A stretch of DNA of 64,000 nt from Komagataeibacter nataicola. GTDB lineage: Bacteria > Pseudomonadota > Alphaproteobacteria > Acetobacterales > Acetobacteraceae. Below the pieces are notes generated by a model. It had not been told where the DNA came from. It searched no databases and saw nothing but the letters and a program-made list of their open reading frames with translations. Position numbers and translations under genes: made by a program. The stretch covers positions 62,001 to 126,000 of the forward strand of contig NZ_NIRT01000009.1 in NCBI RefSeq assembly GCF_003207795.1, written 5' to 3'. Each line of letters begins with the position of its first letter. The first letter of the stretch is position 1. Positions 27,730 through 36,264 of this stretch are shown in pieces.

Positions 27730-28922
27730 TACCCTATCGCGGGTTGTATATTTATCCGTGGGATATTCTGGACCAGGATGATCTGGCCAGCTTCGCGGTG
27801 CGCATGCGTAACATGGGCATCAATACGCTATGCGTTGCTGCAACTTACCATGCCGGGAAATTCCTGCGCCCCCATGGCCGGAGCCAGAAAGTATTCTTCC
27901 CGCAGGATGGCGCCACATATCTTCCCGTCCAGCCATGGGGGAGCGGTATCAGCCCCATCATCGCAACACAAGGGCTGAGAATGGAGGCGCTGCAGGGCCT
28001 GCACGCGCAGGGCCTGAAAGTGGCGGCATGGACCGTGCTGCTGCACAATACGGCGCTGGGTACGCAGTATCCGCAATTCACCTGCCATAATGCGTTTGGG
28101 GATAGCTATCCTTACAGCCTGTGCCCCTCTCACGAAGCCGTGCGGGAATATGGCGTCAATCTGTGCCGGGAAATGGGCGCGAACCCCTATATCAGCCAGA
28201 TCATATGCGAAACCCCGGGCTGGCAGCCGTTCCGGCATGGCTTTCACCATGAAATGAGCTTTCTTGCGCCCCATATGGGGGCCGATACCCTGCTGGGATT
28301 ATGTTTTTGCAGTGCCTGCATGTCACGGGCGGCGAAAGATGGGGTCAATGTTACGGCGTTGCGGCAGCGTGTGGCGGCATATCTGTCGCGTTACATGGAC
28401 CGCCCCGATGACAGCCCGGCTGCCGATGACGCCGGGCGGCTGATGCAGATGCTGGTCTGTGATGATGACCTGCGTGATTTCCTGCGCTGGCGTTGTGGGC
28501 AGGTTACGTCCTTTGTGGCGCAGATACGCGCGGCAGTCCGTCAGCCCGTAGGGGTATATGTAATCCCGTCCGTGATGGAAAATCCGGTTCTGTCATGGGT
28601 GGAAGGCAGTGACCTCCATGCATTGTCGCGCGTGTGCGATGGGCTGGAAGTCTGCCTGTATGGCGGTAATACGCGCGCAGCCCTGTCCCGGCTGGCCGAT
28701 ATTCGGGACATTATTGGCATTCAGGGCAAGCTCCGCACCGTTTTGCGACCTGCATCATGTGATTTCGACACTGCCGCGGCCTTTGTGGCTCATGTCCAGG
28801 CCTTGGGCAGTAGGGGCGTGGAGGAGTTCGGTTTTTATAATTTTGGTCATCTGCGTCGGGAAAACCTGCACTGGATCGATCAGGCAGTTCACGCCGTGCA
28901 GGCACAGGTACTGCCGTTGTGA
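27726..28922 (+). CDS. Unknown 398-aa protein, TIM-barrel glycosidase-like
   Basis: No family is recognised with confidence. Alternating strand/helix segments suggest a TIM barrel. The start MIPYRGLYIYPWDILDQDDL, then FAVRMRNMGINTLCVAATYH, GLKVAAWTVLLHN, ISQIICETPGW, the triple-Cys element CFCSACMSRA and a C-terminal GVEEFGFYNFGHL resemble glycoside-hydrolase-like barrels that carry a CxCxxC element after the fourth strand. Possible acids are the Glu of CETPGW and the Glu pair of GVEEFG. There is no signal peptide, so it acts in the cytoplasm. It is translationally coupled to the GlcNAc-type permease (4-bp overlap) and 19 bp ahead of nagB, so a cytoplasmic step on an imported amino-sugar conjugate is likely. 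What bond it acts on is unknown. Confidence 0.8.
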   Translation: MIPYRGLYIYPWDILDQDDLASFAVRMRNMGINTLCVAATYHAGKFLRPHGRSQKVFFPQDGATYLPVQPWGSGISPIIATQGLRMEALQGLHAQGLKVAAWTVLLHNTALGTQYPQFTCHNAFGDSYPYSLCPSHEAVREYGVNLCREMGANPYISQIICETPGWQPFRHGFHHEMSFLAPHMGADTLLGLCFCSACMSRAAKDGVNVTALRQRVAAYLSRYMDRPDDSPAADDAGRLMQMLVCDDDLRDFLRWRCGQVTSFVAQIRAAVRQPVGVYVIPSVMENPVLSWVEGSDLHALSRVCDGLEVCLYGGNTRAALSRLADIRDIIGIQGKLRTVLRPASCDFDTAAAFVAHVQALGSRGVEEFGFYNFGHLRRENLHWIDQAVHAVQAQVLPL

Positions 28923-28941
28923 ATACTGGATGGAGACTATA

Positions 28942-29733
28942 ATGAAGATTGTCATTTGCCCCAATGTTGAACAGGCGACGTTGCTGGCGGCCCGGGTCAT
29001 GGAAGATGCCCTTCGCCAGACGCCAGACATCACGCTCGGTCTTGCCACCGGCCGCACGATGGAAAAGGTCTATGCCGCCCTTGTGCAGGCACACCGCGAC
29101 AGGGGGCTGGATTTTTCACACTGCCAGTCATTCAATCTGGATGAGTATGTCGGCATATCCCCTTCATCCACGCAGTCTTACCGCGCCTATATGCATACGC
29201 ATCTGTTTTCACGGGTGAACATCGCCCTGTCCGCCACGCATGTTCCTGATGGCATGGCAACGGATCTCGCGGCACGATGCGCCGGATATGAAAAGGCCCT
29301 GCATGCCTGCGGCGGCGTGGGGCTCCAGCTTCTGGGGCTGGGCGAAAATGGCCATATCGGTTTTAACGAACCATTTTCCGCGTTTACGTCACGCACCCGT
29401 GTCGTAACGCTGGACCCCGCCACGCGCGAACAGAACCGGAGCATGTTCGATGATGACCTTGCCCAGGTGCCCTATCATGCCGTGACAATGGGGGTGGGGA
29501 CCATCCTTGATGCAAGGCGCATCGTGGTGCTCGCAACGGGCGCGGCCAAGGCGCGTGTTGTGGCGGATATGATCGAAGGCCCGCTTACGGCCAGCATCAG
29601 CGCGACAGCCCTGCAGATGCATGCCAACTGCCTGGTCATTACCGATGAAGCCGCGGCCACGGCACTCACCCGTCGGGCCTTTATTGACCATCTGATGCAA
29701 CACGACGCGGAATTGCAGGGCCTTCTGTCCTGA
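28942..29733 (+). CDS. nagB: Glucosamine-6-phosphate deaminase
   Basis: NagB converts GlcN-6-P to fructose-6-P and ammonia. Visible are TLGLATGRTMEKVY (phosphate loop, about 31-44), FNLDEYVG with Asp67 as the ring-opening base, and GENGHIGFNEP with His138. Length is 263. The ATG at 28942 has GGAG about 7 nt ahead; the much longer open frame upstream lies inside the preceding gene and is not used. It is the last step of the GlcNAc route, fed by NagA (30753-31856) and perhaps by the BadF-type kinase next door if that acts on glucosamine. Confidence 0.95.
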   Translation: MKIVICPNVEQATLLAARVMEDALRQTPDITLGLATGRTMEKVYAALVQAHRDRGLDFSHCQSFNLDEYVGISPSSTQSYRAYMHTHLFSRVNIALSATHVPDGMATDLAARCAGYEKALHACGGVGLQLLGLGENGHIGFNEPFSAFTSRTRVVTLDPATREQNRSMFDDDLAQVPYHAVTMGVGTILDARRIVVLATGAAKARVVADMIEGPLTASISATALQMHANCLVITDEAAATALTRRAFIDHLMQHDAELQGLLS

Positions 29734-29750
29734 ATGGAGGAAAGCTTTGC

Positions 29751-29792
29751 ATGACTGGCTATTTTTTCAGGATGATGACGACTGATGGATGA
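29751..29792 (+). CDS. Possible 13-codon leader ORF ahead of the BadF-type kinase
   Basis: ATG at 29751 is preceded by GGAGGAAAG, the best ribosome binding site in this gap, and encodes MTGYFFRMMTTDG. Its stop (29790-29792) lies just inside the kinase gene, whose own ATG at 29785 has no good binding site. Translation of the mini-ORF could deliver ribosomes to the kinase start. It may be only a coupling device. Confidence 0.4.
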   Translation: MTGYFFRMMTTDG

Positions 29793-30738
29793 TGCAGTTC
29801 TGGCTGTTGATGGTGGGGGCACGCGAACGCGCGCCGTTATCGTCGGGTCTGACGGGCATGTGCTCGAACATCGCCTTTCCGGTGGCAGTAACGCCTACGA
29901 TAAAGCCGATTGGGCGGAGACCCTGACGGGGCTGCTGCAGCGGGTGGACAGATACCGCCTGCGTGCGGCAACCATAGGCCTTGCGGGTTATTGTGCCGAA
30001 CGCCCCTCATCGCACATGCAGGAAAAGGTCATCCTTGATGCCCTTGGGCCGGATGTGCGCATTGGCATGTGTTCGGATGTGGAAATCGCCTGTGTCGGCG
30101 CCTTTCTGGGCGGGCCGGGCATCCTTGCGCTTGCGGGTACGGGGTCGGTCATATGGGCGGATGACCACCGCCATGCGCCATTACGTATCGGCGGGTGGGG
30201 ATACATGCTCGGTGATGAAGGCAGCGGCTACTGGATTGGCTGCATGGCCATGCGCAGGGTCGTGCAGTATATTGATACGCGCCATGCGCCGGATGCCGAT
30301 TTCGCCACGCGACTGCTGCAGGCCCTGGACCTGCCGACCGACCCGGACCGGGCGGGCGAGGCGTTGCTGGAGTGGCAGAGGGTGCAGCCCCACCCACGCT
30401 CCGCCATTGCCGCACTGGCCCATGTGCTGGACCGGCTGGCCAATGATGGCAGTGCCGATGCCCGGTCCATTCTTGTCGATGCGGCGCAATACCTGTCCGC
30501 GCAGGTCCGGGTGGCGCGTGATCGCCTGCAAGTGGTCCTGCCATGGAGCTACGGGGGCAGCGTCTTTCACAGCCGGATTGTCATGGACCAGATGACGCAG
30601 CTCCTTGGTGAACGGCCGCATATTCCACAGTTGCCCCCCATTGGTGGCGGGATCATACGCGCTGCCGCGCGTGCGGGCTGGAACATGGACGCGGCATGGC
30701 TGAACCGGCTGGACGCCGATCTGGCGCATAAATACTGA
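29785..30738 (+). CDS. BadF/BadG-family amino-sugar kinase
   Basis: An actin-fold kinase of the BadF/BadG/BcrA/BcrD ATPase family, the group that includes animal-type GlcNAc kinase and bacterial glucosamine kinases. The phosphate loops are LAVDGGGTRTRAV (6-18) and ALAGTGSVIW (about 115-124), with GGWGYMLGDEGSGYWIG after them. Length (317) is normal. Between nagB and nagA it must act on an amino sugar, either GlcNAc or glucosamine. Because a ROK-type GlcNAc kinase is already encoded at 22659, glucosamine or a modified sugar is a reasonable alternative substrate. Translation may depend on the leader ORF at 29751. Confidence 0.88.
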   Translation: MDDAVLAVDGGGTRTRAVIVGSDGHVLEHRLSGGSNAYDKADWAETLTGLLQRVDRYRLRAATIGLAGYCAERPSSHMQEKVILDALGPDVRIGMCSDVEIACVGAFLGGPGILALAGTGSVIWADDHRHAPLRIGGWGYMLGDEGSGYWIGCMAMRRVVQYIDTRHAPDADFATRLLQALDLPTDPDRAGEALLEWQRVQPHPRSAIAALAHVLDRLANDGSADARSILVDAAQYLSAQVRVARDRLQVVLPWSYGGSVFHSRIVMDQMTQLLGERPHIPQLPPIGGGIIRAAARAGWNMDAAWLNRLDADLAHKY

Positions 30739-30752
30739 AAGCGGAAAAAACC

Positions 30753-31856
30753 ATGAACATCAGTGGACAGCTGGTCTGTGCCGATCAGATCCTGCCCGGC
30801 ACGATATCCTTTGACACGTTGATCGGGGATATATCAGCACGGCCCGATGCCCCGCAGCGCTATATCCTGCCCGGTTTTATCGACGGGCATGTCCACGGAG
30901 GTGACGGGGCGGATACCATGGACGGGGTCGATGCGATCCGGCGCATGTCCCGCTTTCATCTATCCCATGGCACCACGACCATCCTGCCCACCACCATTAC
31001 GCGGCCCTGGTCCGATGTCATGGATGCGCTCCGGGCGGTGGTGGAAGTGCGGCGCACGGGCAACCCCAATGGTCCCTGTATCCATGGGGCGCATCTGGAA
31101 GGGCCGTTTGTCAGCCCGCATCGTCTTGGTGCGCAGCCGCCTTTTGCAATAACGCCGGACCCGGAGCATGTAACGCAGGCCCTGTCGCTGGATATCGTGC
31201 GTGTCGTAACGCTTGCGCCAGAACTGGAACACGCGGATACCGCTATCGATGCCTTTGCCAGGGCCGGGGTCCGGATCAGCCTGGGGCATAGCGTGGCGGA
31301 TTATGAAGGTGCACGGCAGGCAATCTGCCGCATCTGCACCGCAGGCGGTGTAACGGGTGCAACGCATCTGTTCAATGCGATGAACCCCATAGAGGGCCGC
31401 CGCCCCGGGCCGGTAACCGCCCTGATGTGTAGTGATGCCACATACGCCGAAATGATTTACGACACGCATCATGTCCATCCTGCCTCCTTTCATCTGGCAC
31501 GGCAGATGATGGGGTCAAGGCTGCTGTTCGTAACCGATGCCATGCGGGGAGCGGGCATGGGCGAGGGGCAAAGCCAGCTTGGCGGCCAGACGGTTCATAT
31601 TGCCAACGGCACGGCCCGGCTCGAGAATGGCACGCTGGCGGGCAGTATCCTCACGCTTGATGTTGCGCTGCGTAACGCGGTGCAGGCAGGCGCATCCCTG
31701 CCGCAAGCCGCCGGTCTGGTCAGCGGGAATGCCGCGCGCTACCTCGGCCTGTCAGACCGGGGGGAGCTTACCGTCGGGCGGCGGGCCGATTTTGTCGTGC
31801 TGGACCGTGATCTGCACATCGAGGAGGTCTGGGTGGCGGGGCAACGCCTGCACTGA
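30753..31856 (+). CDS. nagA: N-acetylglucosamine-6-phosphate deacetylase
   Basis: NagA removes acetate from GlcNAc-6-P. The amidohydrolase barrel is clear: GFIDGHVHGGDG (42-53, metal His46 and His48), HLEGPFV with the metal Glu, ISLGHSVADY, GATHLFNAMNPI and LFVTDAMRGAG with the catalytic Asp. Length is 367. It is the last gene of the receptor-permease-unknown-nagB-kinase-nagA series and receives GlcNAc-6-P from NagK and MurQ, joining the chitin and peptidoglycan arms. Confidence 0.95.
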   Translation: MNISGQLVCADQILPGTISFDTLIGDISARPDAPQRYILPGFIDGHVHGGDGADTMDGVDAIRRMSRFHLSHGTTTILPTTITRPWSDVMDALRAVVEVRRTGNPNGPCIHGAHLEGPFVSPHRLGAQPPFAITPDPEHVTQALSLDIVRVVTLAPELEHADTAIDAFARAGVRISLGHSVADYEGARQAICRICTAGGVTGATHLFNAMNPIEGRRPGPVTALMCSDATYAEMIYDTHHVHPASFHLARQMMGSRLLFVTDAMRGAGMGEGQSQLGGQTVHIANGTARLENGTLAGSILTLDVALRNAVQAGASLPQAAGLVSGNAARYLGLSDRGELTVGRRADFVVLDRDLHIEEVWVAGQRLH

Positions 31857-32391
31857 TTGGGGTATGACCGCACCTGCCCGGCAGGCCGTGCGGAAAAGGG
31901 AAAGATCCCTCAGCGCACGGCCCTGGGCCCATTGCTGCATGGAGCGTGTCGGGCGCCGTTCCGGGCGGATTATGCCTTTTCTCGTATTTCGCAGCATATC
32001 CTGTCCCTGTTGCGTAATGAAATGGCTGTTGACCTGACAACGCGGCCAGCCTGAAGGGCAGTTGCCACAAAACGCAGCTATACTGTCCGGGCGATGCAGT
32101 ATTTTTATTCAGAACAGGCATGGGCATTTCAAGAATGCGCGCTCATGTGATTTTTACATTATTTTACATGTTCGAAAATTAGCAAGCCGGGATGAACCTT
32201 TCCCCAGGTCCATTCATTTAAATGGTGAAGATGGGCAAAGTTGCCTTGTGCTGGAGGAATGGGGCTACCCTGAAATTATCTTGTAAGACCATGGTGGTGA
32301 CGGCCAGGTATAGAACAATGTACGATATTGACAGGACCAGAAGGGCGCATGCTGTCACCCTGCACCCGCGAAAAATAGACCAGGGATAATC
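31857..32391. other. 535-bp intergenic region after nagA
   Basis: No convincing gene. It begins with a GC-rich hairpin (31868-31893) and becomes AT-rich toward the MscS gene. A TTGACA at 32328-32333 lacks a good matching -10. Small open frames on both strands have no recognisable features. Confidence 0.5.
31868..31893 (+). terminator. Hairpin 11 bases after nagA
   Basis: CCGCAC and GTGCGG pair, with an inner CTGC/GCAG stem and a 3-base bulge. It is followed by AAAAGGG, not a T-run. A plausible end of the nag transcript. Confidence 0.45.
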
Positions 32392-33204
32392 ATGGAAAAG
32401 CAGATTCATTCAATTTTAGAGCAGTTGGACGGATTACTTCCTCTCATACTGGAGTATGCAAGTCAGTTTCTGCTGGCTCTGATCGTTCTCTTTGTGGGCT
32501 GGAAGCTTGTCAACGCCGTAACGCGGGCCATGGGCCGGATGATGGAGGCCAGCCATATAGAGCCCACATTGCGCGGATTTCTGCTGAGCGTGGTCGGGCT
32601 GTTTCTCAAGGCCCTGCTGCTGATCAGTGTGGCATCCATGGTCGGCATTGCAACAACATCGTTCGTGGCCGTTCTGGGCGCTGCGGGTCTGGCGGTTGGC
32701 ATGGCGCTGCAGGGCAGCCTCGCCAACTTTGCCGGTGGCGTGCTGATCCTGCTGTTCCGTCCATTCAAGGTAGGGGATTCAATTACGGCAGGTGGCAGTT
32801 CAGGAACGGTTACATCAATCGAGATGTTCCGTACCGTGCTGCTCGATGCCAATCACGAGATTATTTATGTGCCCAATGGTACATTATCAAACAATATCGT
32901 GATTAACAGTTCAGAGTCAGACCGGCTTGCGGGCTCGGTCAGCCTGCTGATTGATTACAATGATGATCTGGACAAGGCGCGCGCCCTGCTGCTTGGCCTT
33001 ACGGAGAATGACGCGCAGGTGCTCAAGAACCCCGCGCCTTCTGTTTCCTTCCTGCCAAAACCTGCAAACATTCAGGTCACGCTGGGGTTCTGGTGCGCGC
33101 CGGGCAACGTGTCAGGACTGGTTGCGAAATATTCCGAAGCCTCGATCAAGGTGCTTCAGAAGGAAGGATACCGTCTTGGGGTCACGGCGCGTAGCGCTGC
33201 ATGA
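32392..33204 (+). CDS. Small-conductance mechanosensitive channel, MscS family
   Basis: A minimal MscS channel of 270 residues. Transmembrane segments lie at about 20-40, 62-85 and 92-115. The pore helix is Gly/Ala-rich (GAAGLAVGMALQGSLANFAGG), followed by FRPFKVGDSI and the beta domain with YVPNGTLSNNIV. It opens under membrane tension to release solutes during osmotic downshock. It stands alone, with no operon partner. Confidence 0.94.
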   Translation: MEKQIHSILEQLDGLLPLILEYASQFLLALIVLFVGWKLVNAVTRAMGRMMEASHIEPTLRGFLLSVVGLFLKALLLISVASMVGIATTSFVAVLGAAGLAVGMALQGSLANFAGGVLILLFRPFKVGDSITAGGSSGTVTSIEMFRTVLLDANHEIIYVPNGTLSNNIVINSSESDRLAGSVSLLIDYNDDLDKARALLLGLTENDAQVLKNPAPSVSFLPKPANIQVTLGFWCAPGNVSGLVAKYSEASIKVLQKEGYRLGVTARSAA

Positions 33205-33348
33205 CCAGCGACAGGGGCCTGTGTTTAAAATCAGAATGCAAATCTGCTGAAAACCGGGCAGTTCAATTTGCTGTCAGGGTTACTGTCGCTCCGTGCAACG
33301 GCTCTTTATGATCGCCCCTCTTTGCAAGAGAAATGGAGAGTTCTCCTC

Positions 33349-34293
33349 ATGACTACCCTTGGTTTGGTCGATATGGAGCAGCGCGGCAAGGTGGCTTTGT
33401 TTCCATCCTTCGGTCCCGGGCGGGGCGATCTGATGGAATTCCGCCGCGATCTGGTCAAGGGAACGACGGCGCTCCTGAAGTCCGGATCGGTCGATTATGA
33501 GGCGCGACTGGTTCCGGGGCCGGACGGGGCGCCCGATGTGCGTGTCATCATGTTCCGACCATCAGAAGTCAAGGGAGCCATGCCAGCCATCCTCTATGTC
33601 CATGGCGGTGGCATGATTGCCGGCACACCCGACATGCAGGCCGGTATGCTGGAGCGACTGGCATCACAGACAGGCGCCCTTATCGTCTCGGTTGATTATC
33701 GGCTTGCGCCCGAGACGCCTTTTCCCGGTGGTCTGGAAGATGTCCATGCCGCACTGGTGTGGCTGCATGACTGTGCGGGCGCACTGGGTGTCGATCCCGA
33801 TCGCATCATGGTCATGGGCGATAGCGGAGGGGGGTGCCTGGCAGCTGCCACGGCCCTTCTGGCACGTGACCGTGGCAAGGTGAAATTGCGCGCACAGGTT
33901 CTGATCTACCCAATGCTGGACCTGCGCACGGGTGGAGCGGACGCGCCTTCCGATGATCCCATGACTGGGGAATTTGTATGGACACGCACCCAGAACCAGT
34001 ATGCATGGTCTGCCGTGCGGGGAGACCTGGCGGCTGATGATCCAGGATTTGGCTATCTCTCGCCCGCTTTCATGCTCGACCTGTCGGGGCTGCCGCCAAC
34101 ATTCATTGTTACTGGTGCGCTGGACCTGTTTCGTGATGAGGATGTGACCTTCGCCCGCCGCCTGTGGCAGGCAGCCGTACCGACCGACCTGATTGTTTAT
34201 GCAAACGCAGTGCACGGCTTCGACCTGCTGCCTTCTTCCCTTGCCGAGCGTGTCCGTCATGACGTGGTGAAAAATGTGCGTCGGCTGCTGTAA
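33349..34293 (+). CDS. Alpha/beta hydrolase, HSL-type esterase (314 aa)
   Basis: A member of the hormone-sensitive-lipase esterase family. The oxyanion motif VHGGGM, nucleophile MGDSGGGCLAAA, and the late Asp (GALDLFRDED) and His (NAVHGFDLL) complete the triad. The ATG at 33349 with GGAG at 33335-33338 is preferred over a TTG at 33268. It probably hydrolyses short acyl esters in the cytoplasm; the substrate is unknown. Confidence 0.88.
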   Translation: MTTLGLVDMEQRGKVALFPSFGPGRGDLMEFRRDLVKGTTALLKSGSVDYEARLVPGPDGAPDVRVIMFRPSEVKGAMPAILYVHGGGMIAGTPDMQAGMLERLASQTGALIVSVDYRLAPETPFPGGLEDVHAALVWLHDCAGALGVDPDRIMVMGDSGGGCLAAATALLARDRGKVKLRAQVLIYPMLDLRTGGADAPSDDPMTGEFVWTRTQNQYAWSAVRGDLAADDPGFGYLSPAFMLDLSGLPPTFIVTGALDLFRDEDVTFARRLWQAAVPTDLIVYANAVHGFDLLPSSLAERVRHDVVKNVRRLL

Positions 34294-34369
34294 CACGCAT
34301 GTTTCTGGCGGGTTGATTTCAGGAAGAACAACGTGCCGGTGCCGTCGGGCATCATGAAAAGAGACGAGT

Positions 34370-34847
34370 GTGGAAGCTGTTATCGTCAGGCCCTTGCGCC
34401 CAGAAGATGGCAGGAGCGCAGGAGAAATATTTTTTTTGATGCCGTTCACCATGGCACTGTAAGATACCATATGCCCGAACAGCGAAGAGCCTGGGCCTGG
34501 GTTTCCTCCGATCCGTCCGGGTGGAGTGAAAGGCTTCTCGGTGTTGACGGGTTTATGGCAGAGCTGAACGGAGTGCCCGTAGGTTTCATGACGATTGACC
34601 CATCTGGCTACATTGATCTTGCTTTTGTTGGTTCAGGCGTATTGGGCATGGGCGTGGGAGGTAATGATATCAGGCTGTCGAGGGGTGCGCCGTAGGGCTT
34701 GCCATCGTCCGCCTGACCACAGAGGCAGGCAGAAAGGCCAGGCTATTTTTCGAGGCACAGGGCTGGACCGTAGAGCGGGAGCAGGTGGTTTTTGGGCACG
34801 ATGTGCCACTTACGAACGTCAAAATGGCAAAACGGCTGAGAGATTGA
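34370..34847 (+). pseudogene. GNAT acetyltransferase, two frameshifts
   Basis: From GTG 34370 the frame reads VEAVIVRPLRPEDGRSAGEI and is lost at an 8-T run (34430-34437). It continues in a second frame with FFDAVHHGTVRYHMPEQRRA, GWSERLLGVDGFMAELNG and YIDLAFVGSGVLGMGVG, breaks again near 34667, and resumes as YQAVEGCAVGLAIVRLTTEA to GHDVPLTNVKMAKRLRD and a stop at 34845-34847. All three pieces fit one GNAT N-acetyltransferase of about 155 residues. Two separate shifts argue for real decay, though the 8-T run could also be a sequencing or slippage site. Confidence 0.75.
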
Positions 34848-35068
34848 ACATGGCGGCTGCCTTTTGTGACCAGAACGCTGCCATGCCGATGGAGTTAACG
34901 CCCTATAGCATGAACCATACGCTGCCGCAGGTGCATCAGAGGTGGCAAGCGTCATACCGTCACGGTTTCATGTTTATGCTTGAAAATGCCGCAATACATC
35001 CGCATCAGGTCGTGCCGTAAAGCGGGTTATGGTAACCTGTTCTGGCTTTTATGGGAAAGGATGGGGGC

Positions 35069-35813
35069 ATGTCCATTCGTATCGGCATCGCGGGCTGGTC
35101 GACCTTTTCCTCAGTGGCTAAAGTCTTGCAGTTGCCCGTTACTGGTTCGCAACTTGAACAGTATGCCGCCTATTTTACGTCTGTCGAGATTAATTCCAGT
35201 TTCTATCGTCCCCATCGGCGCACGACCTACGTGCGCTGGGCCGCAAGCGTGCCGCCCGGGTTCCGCTTCTCCGTTAAACTGCCCCGCACCATCACGCATG
35301 AACGCCGTCTGGTCGACTGTCAGGCGCTGATCGAGCGATTTGCCGAGGAAACGGATGGCCTTGGTGAAAAATGCGGCCCTATCCTGGTTCAGTTTCCCCC
35401 CCAGTTTTGCCTATCCCGGTGATATCGCCGTGCGTTTCTTTCATGATCTACGGGCCAGGTTTGCCGGGGCCATCGTTGTGGAGCCCAGACATGAAAGCTG
35501 GTTTCGCCCAGCGATAGACCATATGCTGGCAGGGTTGCAGATAGCACGCGTGGCAGCGGATCCCGCCCGCCCGGCTTTTGCTGCACAGCCGGGCGGGTGG
35601 CGTGGGCTTGCCTATTTCCGGCTGCATGGCTTCCCGGACATCTATAAGTCACGTTACACACGGGAAGCTGTTGAGGCCCATGCAAAAGTCGTTACAGCCC
35701 TTGCCGCACGCGGCACCGAGGTCTGGACGATCTATGACAACACCACGTATGGGGCTGCCGTGCATAACGGGTTCGAACTTATGGCAGCCTGCGCTGGCGG
35801 TGCTGGAGAATAA
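35069..35813 (+). pseudogene. DUF72 family protein, frameshifted at a 7-C run
   Basis: ATG 35069 opens MSIRIGIAGWSTFSSVAKVL, and the frame runs through EINSSFYRPHRRTTYVRWA to CGPILVQFPP. A run of seven C (35396-35402) adds one base compared with the family's expected frame. The original frame then stops near 35420 while the second frame continues from SFAYPGDIAVRFFHDLRARF through VEPRHESW and YFRLHGFPDIYKSRY to GTEVWTIYDNTTYGAAVHNG and a stop at 35813. The two parts together make a normal DUF72 barrel of about 245 residues (YecE-like, function unknown). A single homopolymer indel could be decay, phase variation or a sequencing error. Confidence 0.8.
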
Positions 35814-36264
35814 TGCATTTTACCTTTTGCCATGAAGTGTGGAGATGAGATTCAGGGTTTGCCTGGATTGTTCCTGAGGCCTCTGGTGATTTGTCAAGTT
35901 GTTATCGCTCATAATATAATTTTAGAATAGCATATTGCTGCCCCGGTAGATGAACTCAAGGCCTGACAGGCACTGGTTCCTTGCCATGAAGCAGAAACTG
36001 GAAACCACAAAAGCCGGAGACCCTTGCAGATTGCGTAAACAGATTGTCGTGCCGGTCTCTGGAATGGTCAGAAACAGCATGGGTTTCAGGTATTGCCATC
36101 TGCGCAGCCTCGCAAAATTTACGATTGAATGGCCCCTCGTCGCACGTGTCTGTAACTGCCAAAGAGCGGCACGGCGGCATGATCTCCAAAATGCTTAATC
36201 CGACAGTGAAATCAACACTTTTGACTGGCGCAATAACACCTGCAGCACAAAGCCAGTCATATGA
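35814..36264. other. Region without recognisable gene
   Basis: A 451-bp stretch between the DUF72 and Hint remnants. Short open frames on both strands have no family features. Given the remnants around it, this is probably degraded sequence. Confidence 0.5.

Noticed and set aside
35950-36198. Overlapping small open frames on both strands as possible genes
   Set aside because: No ribosome binding site, no domain and located among gene remnants.
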